Both the position numbers and the translations under genes were made by a program. The notes under the pieces are model-generated. The model saw only the letters and a program-made list of their open reading frames with translations. It searched no databases and was not told the DNA's origin. Shown here piece after piece: positions 8,179 through 16,435 of a DNA stretch of 64,000 nucleotides (the first letter of the stretch is position 1; each line of letters starts with the position of its first letter). This DNA is from Paracoccaceae bacterium. Its GTDB lineage: Bacteria > Pseudomonadota > Alphaproteobacteria > Rhodobacterales > Rhodobacteraceae. The stretch lies in the NCBI GenBank assembly GCA_020637675.1, contig JACKKD010000003.1, positions 682,001 through 746,000 on the forward strand, read 5' to 3'.

Positions 8179-9840
8179 ATGTCACCGGAGAACCAAGACA
8201 ACATGTATGCCTTCCTGAACGTTCCCAGGGAATATCACGCCGCGCGCGAGGCCTATCGCTTCGCTTGCCCCGAGCGGTTCAACTTCGCCTATGACGTTGT
8301 CGACCGGCGCGCGCGCGAGGCGGACAAGGTGGCCGTCCTCGCCGTGGATGGGCCGAGCGGGACGGTGCGCGAGTTTCGTTACTCCGACCTCGCGCGGCGG
8401 TCGTCGCGGCTGGCCGGGGGGCTTGCCGCGCTCGGCCTCGGCAAGGGCGACTTCGCCTGCGTTGTCGCCGGGCGCATTCCGGAATGGTACGACGCGATCT
8501 TCGCCTGCATGAAGCTGGGCGTCGTCTCGATGCCGGGCACCAACCTCCTCACCGGCAAGGACATCGCCTACCGGGTGAACCGTACCGGTGCCCGGGCGGT
8601 GATCGTGACCCCCGAGCATTGCGAGAAGGTCGAGGCGGTGCGCGCCGACTGCCCGTCGCTGGCCCACCTGATCGTCATCGGCAAGCCGCGGGAGGGTTGG
8701 GTGTCGACCGAGGCCCTGTCCGAGGGCCAGCCCGACGACATCGGCCCCGGGGACCGGCCCGACCTGAGGTCGGACGACATGATGATGGGCTACTTCACCT
8801 CCGGCACCACCGCCCTGCCCAAGATGGTGCCGCGCGATTTCGCCTACGGGCTTGCCCATGCCTCGACCGGTCTGTTCTGGATGGACCTCCGGCCCGAGGA
8901 CATCCACTGGACGCTGACCGACACCGGCTGGGCAAAGGCGGCGTGGGGGATGCTTTTCCCGCAGTTTCTCATGGGGTGCACGACGGTGCTGCTGGACGCG
9001 CCGGGCTTCGATGCCGACCTGCACCTGCGGCTCATCGGCAGGCTGGGCGTCACCACGTTCTGCGCGCCACCCACCGCCTACCGGCTGTTCGCGCAGATGG
9101 ACCTGTCGGGCTACGACTTCACCTCGCTCCGCCGTTCGATGGGCGCGGGCGAGCCCCTGAACCCCGAGGTCATCCGTTTCTGGCAGGAGGCGACCGGAAC
9201 CACCATCGCCGACGGCTACGGCCAGACCGAGACGGTCAACATCGTGGCGAACTTCCCCGACCAGCCGGTCCGGTTCGGCTCGATGGGCCAGCCGGTGCCG
9301 GGCTTCGACGTGGATGTGGTCGATGACGAAGGCAGGATCGTGCCGCACGGCGCTATCGGCAACATCGCGGTGCGCGTTGCCAAAGGCCAGCCGCCGGGGC
9401 TGTTCACCGGCTACCACACCGGGAGCGAGCCGGACCGCCGCGCCTTCCGCCACGGCTGGTACTATACTGGCGACACGGCCACGCGCGACGAGGAAGGCTA
9501 TTTCTGGTTCGTCGGCCGGGCGGACGACCTCATCACCTCGGCCGGTTACCGCATCAGCCCCTTCGAAGTGGAAAGCGTCCTTCTCGAACATCCGGCGGTG
9601 GCCGAAAGCGCGGTCATCGCCCGACCCGATCCCCTGCGCGGCGAGATTGTGGTGGCCTATGTGATCCTCGCCAAGGGACACCGTGCCAGCGACGCGCTCG
9701 CGCTCGACATCCAGGAACACTGCAAGCGCGCGACGGCACCCTACAAGTATCCGCGTGAGATCGTCTTCGTGGAGACGCTGCCGAAGACGATCTCGGGCAA
9801 GATCCGCCGGGTGGAACTGCGCGCGAAGAAGGACGGCTGA
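8179..9840 (+). CDS. Acyl-CoA synthetase, medium-chain/aromatic acid type
   Basis: A 553-residue ANL-superfamily ligase closest in style to medium-chain (ACSM/benzoate) CoA ligases. It has the P-loop YFTSGTTALPKMVPRDF, the adenylate motif DGYGQTETVN, GWYYTGDTA, the hinge YFWFVGRADDLI and the catalytic lysine in LPKTISGKIRRVEL. It should convert a short, medium or aromatic carboxylate to the CoA ester. It follows the AraC gene by 53 bp on the same strand. Together with the aldehyde dehydrogenase it would complete amine to aldehyde to acid to acyl-CoA. A second in-frame ATG at 8203 is possible, but nothing favours it clearly. Confidence 0.88.
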   Translation: MSPENQDNMYAFLNVPREYHAAREAYRFACPERFNFAYDVVDRRAREADKVAVLAVDGPSGTVREFRYSDLARRSSRLAGGLAALGLGKGDFACVVAGRIPEWYDAIFACMKLGVVSMPGTNLLTGKDIAYRVNRTGARAVIVTPEHCEKVEAVRADCPSLAHLIVIGKPREGWVSTEALSEGQPDDIGPGDRPDLRSDDMMMGYFTSGTTALPKMVPRDFAYGLAHASTGLFWMDLRPEDIHWTLTDTGWAKAAWGMLFPQFLMGCTTVLLDAPGFDADLHLRLIGRLGVTTFCAPPTAYRLFAQMDLSGYDFTSLRRSMGAGEPLNPEVIRFWQEATGTTIADGYGQTETVNIVANFPDQPVRFGSMGQPVPGFDVDVVDDEGRIVPHGAIGNIAVRVAKGQPPGLFTGYHTGSEPDRRAFRHGWYYTGDTATRDEEGYFWFVGRADDLITSAGYRISPFEVESVLLEHPAVAESAVIARPDPLRGEIVVAYVILAKGHRASDALALDIQEHCKRATAPYKYPREIVFVETLPKTISGKIRRVELRAKKDG

Positions 9841-9865
9841 GGGGCGGCCGGCCCCGTTCGGCGCG

Positions 9866-11158
9866 CTATCGTCGCGCCGGTGCGGCCTCCGGCGCGGAAG
9901 CGGCGAACCAGGTCGCGACGATCTCGCCCGCGCGGCCGAAGCGGGTGGCAAGCTGCTCGCGGCTCGCGCCCGCCTCCAGCGCCCGGTAGACGGCGGCGGC
10001 CGGCTGGCCCTCGACCCAGGCGACGCCCGCCGGGGCATGGGGCGTGATCAGCACCTCGGCCTCGCTCAGCCTTCCGTCCGCGACCACGATGCGACGGGCG
10101 ATCCGCTCTCCTGAAGACCCGGCGTCAAGCGGCTGGCCGTCCGGGAAGGCCGCCCGGCGCGACCAGAAGGGCAGGTGGGCGCGCCCCGCTTCGTCGCGGA
10201 TGAAGTCGCGGCCGAGCCGCGCCTGCCGCATGTAGAGCAGGTCGATCCGCTGGTTGAGGAAGCGAAGCGCAAGGTCGCGGCTTGCCGGGTCGTCGCGCCA
10301 TTCCAGCGTGCGCCGCACCGCCGTGGCGGCAAGCGCCGACGATGTGGCGAAGAACATGCCATGCCCCGACAGCGGGTCCATGCCCGCGACCGCATCGCCG
10401 ATGGCGATGACGTCGAGGCCGTCCGCGGGCAGCGGCAGGACCACCGAGGAGTCGCGGACAAGGGGCGCGCCAAGGATGCCGGTGACCTCGGGGAGCCGGT
10501 CGCCCGCCGCGTCCAGCGCCGCGCGGAGCCGGGCCAGCGGATCCCGCCCTTCGGGGTCGGCGGCGTCCTGTGTCAACTGCACCCAGCCGCGCCCGTCGCC
10601 AAGACTGGCCAGCCACAGCCAGCCGTCGTCGAGCGGCAGCACGAAGGCCGCGTGCCCGGCGCCGGGGTCGAGGTCGAGCGCTGCCGCGATGGCAACCGTC
10701 GCGGGCCCCCGCGCAGCGTTCGGCCGGCGGCCGAGCGCCTTCCGTCCGCGCGCGTCAAGCACCATACGGCCCGCGATCTCGGTGCCGTCCGCCAGCACGG
10801 CCCGCCCCGGAAGGGGCTGCGCCGTTGCCGTCACCACATGCGCCCCCGCGTCTTGTGCGGCGCGGCGCAGATGCCGGTCGAAGGCGGACCGCTCGACCAC
10901 GGTCTCGACGTTCTGCCGGTGGATGGAACCGCCCCAGCGGCTGACGCGCGACAGCCGCATCGCCTTCATGGCGCGGGCATCGAAGAGGCCGACCTGTTCC
11001 AGCCAGTGCTGAAGGCGCGGGCCGATTCCCTCCAGCCGGAAGACCGGCGCGTCGGGGTCGATCAGCGCGACCCGGCGCCCGTCGCGCGCGGCGTGCCAGG
11101 CGGCAACAGCACCGGCCGGGCCGCCGCCAGTGATGACAAGATCGAAATGCCGGGCCAT
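9866..11158 (-). CDS. qhpG: Flavin-dependent monooxygenase QhpG
   Basis: 430 residues with an FAD Rossmann motif at the N-terminus (VITGGGPAGAVAAWHA) and the second flavin motif GDAVAGMDPLSGHGM, as in the tryptophan-halogenase-like QhpG proteins. QhpG is known to hydroxylate the precursor tryptophan of the QHNDH gamma subunit during formation of the cysteine tryptophylquinone cofactor, acting in the cytoplasm on the peptide already crosslinked by QhpD. The start ATG 11158 has GAGGAGG 5 bp before it. The gene is divergent from qhpA across about 200 bp that contain a long inverted repeat. In Paracoccus the gene lies elsewhere in the cluster, so the divergent placement differs. The assignment rests on sequence style plus the complete qhp context. 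Confidence 0.88.
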   Translation of the reverse strand: MARHFDLVITGGGPAGAVAAWHAARDGRRVALIDPDAPVFRLEGIGPRLQHWLEQVGLFDARAMKAMRLSRVSRWGGSIHRQNVETVVERSAFDRHLRRAAQDAGAHVVTATAQPLPGRAVLADGTEIAGRMVLDARGRKALGRRPNAARGPATVAIAAALDLDPGAGHAAFVLPLDDGWLWLASLGDGRGWVQLTQDAADPEGRDPLARLRAALDAAGDRLPEVTGILGAPLVRDSSVVLPLPADGLDVIAIGDAVAGMDPLSGHGMFFATSSALAATAVRRTLEWRDDPASRDLALRFLNQRIDLLYMRQARLGRDFIRDEAGRAHLPFWSRRAAFPDGQPLDAGSSGERIARRIVVADGRLSEAEVLITPHAPAGVAWVEGQPAAAVYRALEAGASREQLATRFGRAGEIVATWFAASAPEAAPARR

Positions 11159-11223
11159 CGCGGCCTCCTCTTTCCTGCAAGCGCGCGTATCCTGCCGGAA
11201 GGATCGGCAATCCGGCGCATGTT

Positions 11224-11280
11224 AGTTGACATTTTCGGCCATTGTCCGCCGCCACGGAACTTTGTCCGGAAATGTCAACT
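11224..11280. promoter_or_regulatory. Inverted repeat between qhpG and qhpA, candidate QhpR operator
   Basis: Arms AGTTGACATTTTCGG (11224-11238) and CCGGAAATGTCAACT (11266-11280) are inverted repeats that match at 14 of 15 positions, 27 bp apart, in the middle of the qhpG/qhpA divergent region. A related box, TTTGTCGAGATGTCAATCT, lies at 19081-19099 upstream of qhpR; the right arm here with its flank reads TTTGTCCGGAAATGTCAACT. I infer binding by the AraC-type QhpR, giving joint control of both transcription units. Confidence 0.6.
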
Positions 11281-11360
11281 ATGACGGGGCGTCACCCGCT
11301 TCACTTCGTCGCATGTCCTGCGGCCCCCCGTGTCCGCCCAGCCAGAGGAAGCCCTGCGCG

Positions 11361-12917
11361 ATGTCCCGCACCACCCTTGCCACATTGCTGACCACCGCCT
11401 TCATTCCGCTTGCCTCGGCCGGCCTTGCCGACACCGGCGAGGAAATCGTCGCGAACGTCTGCGGCGCCTGTCACCTGAAGGACGACAAGGGGCAGTTCTC
11501 GCGGATCGACAGCAGCCGCCGCACCCCCGAGGGGTGGGAGATGAACATCGTGCGGATGATGCGCAACTACGGCATCCGGCTCAGCGACGAGGATTTCGTC
11601 ACCGTGCTGCGCTACCTTTCCGACACGCGCGGCCTCTCGATCGCGGAGACCGACGGGTTCCGCTACATCCTGGAACGCGAGCCGCTGGCAGACGACCACG
11701 GCCCCGACGACCTTATGACCCAGACCTGCGGGCGCTGCCATTCCTACGCCCGCGTCGCCCTGCAGCGGCGCACGCCGGAGGATTGGGAGAAGCTCCTGCA
11801 CTTCCACCTCGGCCAGTTCCCGTCGCTGGAATACCAGGCGCTGGCGCGCGACCGCGACTGGTGGGGGATTGCCCAGGGCGATGTGCTGAAGGAGCTGACC
11901 ACGCGCTACGTCCTCGGCGACCCGCCCGCGAAGGCCGATGCGGACCTGTCGGGCGAATGGCGCGTCGCCGGGCGGCAGCCGGGGCGCGGGGCCTATGACG
12001 GCACGCTGACGATCGAACGCGACGGCGACGGCTACAAGGTCACGCAGGTGCTGGCCTTCGTCGACGGCCAGAGCGAGACCGGCACCGGTTCGGCCTATCT
12101 CTACGGCGCCGGCGAATGGCGCGCCACCATGACCGCGGGCGATGCCGAACTGCACGAGGTGATGGCGCTGCGCGAGGACGGGTCAATGGACGGGCGCTGG
12201 TTCCACTCCGACCAGACGGCGCTCGGCGGCCGCATCCATGCGGTAAGGACGGATGCGCCGGCGCGGATACTCTCGGTGACGCCGGACCATATCCGCGCGG
12301 GCGAAACGGTCGAGATGCGGGTCTCCGGCGTCGGTCTCTCGGGCGACGTCGCGCTGCCGGCCGGCCTCACCGCCGAGACGGTCAGCAGCGATGCGACCGC
12401 GATCGTCCTGAACGTGACGGCGGCGGCCGACGCCGTGGCAGGGCGCGTCGCGGTCGGCGTGGGCGAGGCGACACTCGACGGGGCGGTCGGGGTCTATTCG
12501 GCGCTCGACCGGGTTTCGGTCGAGCCGGCGGTGACCTATTCGCGTATCGGCGACAATGGCGGACCGATCGCCAAGCAACCGGCGGTGTTCGATGCGATCG
12601 GCTGGCTGAACGGACCGGACGGGCAGCCGGAAACCGGAGATGACATCCGCATCGGCGCGGTTCCGGCGGAATGGGCGGTCGACAACTTCGATGCCGCCGC
12701 CGTCGCCGCCGAGGACACGAAGTTCGCCGGCCAGATCGGCCCCTCGGGGGTATTCGAGCCCGCCGGCGCCGGTCCCAACCCCGAACGGGTGATGAGCACC
12801 AACAACGCCGGCAACCTCAGCGTCATCGCCACGGTCAAGGACGGCGACCGCACGCTGGAGGGCAGGGGGCAGCTCTATGCGACGGTGCAGCGTTTCGTCG
12901 ACACGCCGATCCGCTGA
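11361..12917 (+). CDS. qhpA: Quinohemoprotein amine dehydrogenase alpha subunit (diheme)
   Basis: 518 residues. A signal peptide (about residues 1-23, ending ASAGLA) is followed by two c-type heme sites, CGACH at 34-38 and CGRCH at 123-127, and then the long beta-sandwich domains typical of the QHNDH alpha chain. The subunit takes electrons from the quinone cofactor in the gamma chain and passes them to a periplasmic c-type cytochrome or azurin. The start is ATG 11361, preceded by AGAGGAAG; the same frame runs back to 11226 without a site. It is the first gene of the plus-strand run qhpA-D-C-B-E-F, and qhpD follows after 7 bp. Confidence 0.95.
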   Translation: MSRTTLATLLTTAFIPLASAGLADTGEEIVANVCGACHLKDDKGQFSRIDSSRRTPEGWEMNIVRMMRNYGIRLSDEDFVTVLRYLSDTRGLSIAETDGFRYILEREPLADDHGPDDLMTQTCGRCHSYARVALQRRTPEDWEKLLHFHLGQFPSLEYQALARDRDWWGIAQGDVLKELTTRYVLGDPPAKADADLSGEWRVAGRQPGRGAYDGTLTIERDGDGYKVTQVLAFVDGQSETGTGSAYLYGAGEWRATMTAGDAELHEVMALREDGSMDGRWFHSDQTALGGRIHAVRTDAPARILSVTPDHIRAGETVEMRVSGVGLSGDVALPAGLTAETVSSDATAIVLNVTAAADAVAGRVAVGVGEATLDGAVGVYSALDRVSVEPAVTYSRIGDNGGPIAKQPAVFDAIGWLNGPDGQPETGDDIRIGAVPAEWAVDNFDAAAVAAEDTKFAGQIGPSGVFEPAGAGPNPERVMSTNNAGNLSVIATVKDGDRTLEGRGQLYATVQRFVDTPIR

Positions 12918-12924
12918 GGGGGGC

Positions 12925-14358
12925 ATGATGGGATCGCTCACCTTCATCCGCCACAATGCACACCGCGTGGACGTGGACGACCACGCGATGCTGATGCATG
13001 TGCCGACGACCAGCCTGTTCGAGATGGACGAGGTTTCCCGCGCGGTCTACGAACTGTTCCGGCGGGCCGGCTCGGCCGATGCCGCGATGCTGCGGCGGGA
13101 ACTCGGCGGCCGTTTCGCGCCGCAGGCGCTGACCGACTGCCTGCAAAGCCTGATCAGCCTCGACATCCTGCGCGACACGGATGCGCCGGAAACGCCGATC
13201 CGGGTGCAGAAGGTCGAGGACATTCCCCTGTCCACGATCATCCTGAATGTGAACACCGGCTGCAACCTCGCCTGCACCTACTGCTACAAGGAAGACCTGA
13301 CGACACCCGCCAAGGGCGAGAAGATGGACTTCGCGACGGCGCGCGCGGCGATCGACCTGCTGATCGCGCAGGCGGCGTCGCGCGACCGGGTCAACGTCGT
13401 GTTCTTCGGTGGCGAGCCCCTGACCAACATGCCCCTGATACGGCAGGCGGTCGACTATGCCGAGGCCCGCGCGGCCGAGGCCGGCAAGACGGTCGACTTC
13501 TCGCTGACGACCAACGCCACGCTCCTGACCGAGGAGATCGCCGACTGGCTTGACGCCCATCGCTTCGGGCTGACCGTCAGCATGGACGGTCCCCGCGCGA
13601 TGCACGACCGCAACCGCCGCACCGTGGGAGGGCGCGGCACCTACGACGTGGTCGCGGTCAAGGTGCGGATGCTTCTCGCGCGCTACCGCTCGCGCCCGGT
13701 CGGTGCCCGCGTGACGCTGACGGCCGGCGTCACCGACGTGCTGGCGATCCACGACCACCTGATCAACGATCTCGGTTTTGCCGAAGTGGGCTTCGGCCCG
13801 GCGACATCGGGGCCGATCGCGGTCTTCAACCTGCAGCCCGACATGCTGAAATCGGTGTTCGAGGACATGAAGACGCTGGGGCGGCGCTATGTCGACGCGG
13901 CGATCCGCGGCGAGAACATCGGGTTCTCCAACATGCACCAGCTTCTGACCGACATCGCGCAGGGGATGAAGAAGGCGGTGCCCTGCGGTGCCGGCCTCGG
14001 CCTTCTGGCCGTCGACAAGGACGGCGAGCTGCATCTCTGCCACCGGTTCGTCGGCTCCAGCCAGCCGACCTACGGCAATGTCACGACCGGGATCGACGTG
14101 CCGAAACTCGCGGCCTTTGTCGAAGGCGCGCAGGACCGCAGCGGCTTCGGCTGCAAGACCTGCCGGATCCGGTCGATCTGCGCCGGTGGCTGCTATCATG
14201 AAAGCTACGCGCGCCAGGGCGATCCCTTTGCCCCGGTCTATCACTACTGCGACCTGCTGCGTGACTGGGTGGACTTCGGCATCGAGGCCTATACCCGGAT
14301 CATGCAGGCAAACCCGTCGTTTTTCCGTCGCCATCTTACGCCAAGGAGAGCCGCCTGA
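12925..14358 (+). CDS. qhpD: Radical SAM/SPASM peptide thioether synthase QhpD
   Basis: 477 residues. The radical SAM cluster motif CNLACTYC (Cys113, Cys117, Cys120) is followed by a C-terminal SPASM region rich in cysteines (CGAGLGLLAVDKDGELHLC, then CKTCRIRSICAGGCYHE) for auxiliary iron-sulfur clusters. QhpD makes the three Cys-to-Asp/Glu thioether crosslinks inside the gamma-subunit precursor. An N-terminal PqqD-like peptide-recognition region would lie in the first 100 residues. Two adjacent ATGs (12925 and 12928) follow a GAGGGGGG site; the second has better spacing. The stop overlaps the gamma-subunit start (TGATG), indicating translational coupling with its substrate. Confidence 0.95.
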   Translation: MMGSLTFIRHNAHRVDVDDHAMLMHVPTTSLFEMDEVSRAVYELFRRAGSADAAMLRRELGGRFAPQALTDCLQSLISLDILRDTDAPETPIRVQKVEDIPLSTIILNVNTGCNLACTYCYKEDLTTPAKGEKMDFATARAAIDLLIAQAASRDRVNVVFFGGEPLTNMPLIRQAVDYAEARAAEAGKTVDFSLTTNATLLTEEIADWLDAHRFGLTVSMDGPRAMHDRNRRTVGGRGTYDVVAVKVRMLLARYRSRPVGARVTLTAGVTDVLAIHDHLINDLGFAEVGFGPATSGPIAVFNLQPDMLKSVFEDMKTLGRRYVDAAIRGENIGFSNMHQLLTDIAQGMKKAVPCGAGLGLLAVDKDGELHLCHRFVGSSQPTYGNVTTGIDVPKLAAFVEGAQDRSGFGCKTCRIRSICAGGCYHESYARQGDPFAPVYHYCDLLRDWVDFGIEAYTRIMQANPSFFRRHLTPRRAA

Positions 14359-14684
14359 TGAAACACCTGACCCCCGCGAACGCCAAGGCCGCGCAGTTTT
14401 CCGAAGCGGCCGCCGAAGGCAGGGAGGACGAAGTCGTCGCGATGAATTCGCTGGTCGGCTGCACGACCTCGTTCGATCCCGGATGGGAGGTCGATGCCTT
14501 CGGCGGCGTCGGCAACCTCTGCCAGCCGATGGAGGCCGACCTTTATGGCTGCGCCGACCCGTGCTGGTGGCCGGCCCAGGTCGCCGACACGATGAACACC
14601 TACCCCGGCTGGTCGAACGACGCGTCGGATGTCTACAACGACTGGCGCCAGCTCCAGTCCGTCTTCCCCAAGAGCAAGGTGTGA
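14358..14684 (+). CDS. qhpC: Quinohemoprotein amine dehydrogenase gamma subunit (CTQ precursor peptide)
   Basis: 108 residues: a 28-residue leader ending DEVVA, then an 80-residue core. Counting from Met29 as mature residue 1, the modification sites fall exactly where the characterised enzymes have them: Cys7-Glu16, Cys27-Asp33 and Cys41-Asp49 for the thioether bridges, and Cys37-Trp43 for the cysteine tryptophylquinone cofactor (YGCADPCWWPAQ). The peptide is crosslinked by QhpD, hydroxylated by QhpG, trimmed by QhpE and exported by QhpF. In the mature periplasmic enzyme the cofactor oxidises primary amines to aldehydes and ammonia. Confidence 0.96.
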   Translation: MKHLTPANAKAAQFSEAAAEGREDEVVAMNSLVGCTTSFDPGWEVDAFGGVGNLCQPMEADLYGCADPCWWPAQVADTMNTYPGWSNDASDVYNDWRQLQSVFPKSKV

Positions 14685-14688
14685 TGCC

Positions 14689-15774
14689 ATGACGATCCGT
14701 CGCAAGACATCCGCCGCGGCCGTTCTGGCGCTTGCCGCCGCTGCGCTGCCCGCCGCGGCAAAGGACTATCTTCTGGTGCCCGCGCGCCCCGACAAGCTGG
14801 TGATCGTCGATGCCGGGGCGATGGCCATCGACAAGGTGATCCAGCTCGACGGGGCGGGCCCCCTGCCGCAGCTTCCCGTCGTCAGCAAGGACGGCAGCCG
14901 CGCCTATGTGATGATGAACATGCTGGAAAGCATCGCCATCGTCGATCTCGTGAACGGCAAGACCCTCGGCCGGATCGAGATGAGCGGCGCGGAAGAGCGG
15001 GTGAAGGGAATGTTCGGCATGGACCTGTCGCCGGACGGCAAGACGCTGGTTGTCTATCAGAGCCCGGTGAAGATGCTGGCCGACGAATTCCAGGTGCAGC
15101 CGACGCGGCTTGCCTTCTATGACGCCGAGACGGGAGAGCTCAGGTCGACCGCCGAGGTGCCGCGGCAGATCACGCTGGTGGCATGGTCGGAGGACGGCAG
15201 CCGGATCTACGGCATGGGGCGCAAGATGTATGTGTTCGACGCCACCGGCAAGCAGATCGAGGAAAAGCCGATCCACGGCTGGCAGACCGAGACCTATGCC
15301 CAGCCCGACGTGCTCGACGTCTGGTCGCAGTTCGAACAGTCGGGCGTCATCACCACGCCGTTCTATACCGTCCGGCTCGACCTGCCGGCCGATGATCCGA
15401 CGATCTACCGCACCGGCATCCTGACGCAGGATCTCGAGACCGGCGAGATGAAGATGCAGGAGGTGGAGCCGACCGACATCTTCTACTTCTCGACCGCCGC
15501 CAGCCCGACCGACAAGAACCGCATCTTCGGGGCCTACAATTTTCTTTCAAGCTTCGACATGGCCGAGGGAAAGCCCCTCAAGCGCGTGCCGCTGCCGCAC
15601 AGCTACTATTCGGTCAACGTCTCGTCCGACGGCAAGACGGTGTACCTGGGCGGGGCGATGTCGGACGTGTCGGCCTATGACGCCGAGACGCTGGAGAAGA
15701 AGGGCGAGGTGCAGATGCCCGACGGGGCCGCGATCTCGCTCGCGTCGATCCGGATGTTCCAGCGTCAGGATTAA
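14689..15774 (+). CDS. qhpB: Quinohemoprotein amine dehydrogenase beta subunit
   Basis: 361 residues. A signal peptide (about 1-24, ending LPAAA) precedes a seven-bladed beta-propeller, visible as repeated strands such as SKDGSRAYVMM, SPDGKTLVVY, SEDGSRIYGM and SSDGKTVYLGG. The beta chain forms part of the active-site cavity in the periplasmic alpha-beta-gamma enzyme. It starts 4 bp after the gamma-subunit stop and is followed 4 bp later by qhpE. Confidence 0.93.
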   Translation: MTIRRKTSAAAVLALAAAALPAAAKDYLLVPARPDKLVIVDAGAMAIDKVIQLDGAGPLPQLPVVSKDGSRAYVMMNMLESIAIVDLVNGKTLGRIEMSGAEERVKGMFGMDLSPDGKTLVVYQSPVKMLADEFQVQPTRLAFYDAETGELRSTAEVPRQITLVAWSEDGSRIYGMGRKMYVFDATGKQIEEKPIHGWQTETYAQPDVLDVWSQFEQSGVITTPFYTVRLDLPADDPTIYRTGILTQDLETGEMKMQEVEPTDIFYFSTAASPTDKNRIFGAYNFLSSFDMAEGKPLKRVPLPHSYYSVNVSSDGKTVYLGGAMSDVSAYDAETLEKKGEVQMPDGAAISLASIRMFQRQD

Positions 15775-15778
15775 GCGA

Positions 15779-16435
15779 ATGGCGCGCGCGCCCCTGATCG
15801 GCATCGTGGACAGCGGCGGTCCCGCCGACCAGATGGCGGGAGCGCGCGCCTTCGACGTGGGGCGCGACGGCCCGGCCCGGCCGGACCGGCTCGGCCACGG
15901 CACCGCGGTCGCCGCGGTGCTGCGCCGTGCCGCGCCGGACGCGGCGCTGCGGCACGCGCAGGTCTTCGACGACACGCCGGTGACCAGCGCGGACCGCGTG
16001 GCGCGGGCGGTGCTGTGGCTGGCCGGGGAGGCGGACATCCTTCTCCTCAGCCTCGGCCTCGCGGCTGACCGCAAGGTGTTGCGCGCGGCCTGCGAGACGG
16101 CGCTTGCCGCGGGCAGGTGCGTCGTGGCCGCGTCGCCCGCGCGCGGCGCGGTATCCTTCCCCGCGGCCTATCCCGGCGTCGTCGCCGCCACCGGGGACGC
16201 CCGCTGCGACTGGGAGACGCTGTCGCTGCTGCCAGGCGGCGTGATCGGCGCCTGGTGCGCCTCGCCCGAGCGCGGCGGCGCCGGCATGGGCGGGGCGAGC
16301 CTCGCCGCCGCGCGGGTGGCGGGCCAACTGGCGGCCGCCTTCCCCGCGGGGCAGGCCGACCCGGCCGTGTGGCTTGCCGGGCGCTGCCGCATCTTCGGGC
16401 CGGAACGGCGGCTTGCTCCGGCCGGGACGGCATGA
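15779..16435 (+). CDS. qhpE: Subtilisin-like leader protease QhpE
   Basis: 218 residues with no signal peptide, so cytoplasmic. It is a compact S8-type protease: Asp11 in GIVDSGG, His40 in GHGTAVAAV and Ser174 in GMGGASLAAAR. It is shorter than secreted subtilisins and lacks a propeptide, as expected for QhpE, which removes the 28-residue leader from the modified gamma-subunit precursor. Its stop overlaps the qhpF start (ATGA), so the two are likely translated together. Confidence 0.93.
   Translation: MARAPLIGIVDSGGPADQMAGARAFDVGRDGPARPDRLGHGTAVAAVLRRAAPDAALRHAQVFDDTPVTSADRVARAVLWLAGEADILLLSLGLAADRKVLRAACETALAAGRCVVAASPARGAVSFPAAYPGVVAATGDARCDWETLSLLPGGVIGAWCASPERGGAGMGGASLAAARVAGQLAAAFPAGQADPAVWLAGRCRIFGPERRLAPAGTA

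Noticed and set aside
12835..15276. 813-codon antisense frame across the qhpA end, qhpD, qhpC and part of qhpB
   Set aside because: It lies opposite well-identified genes and has His/Arg/Gly-rich composition without motifs.
16117..16431. N-terminal extension of qhpF
   Set aside because: The open frame upstream of 16432 lies within qhpE in another frame and is Arg-rich; the ATGA overlap marks the true start.
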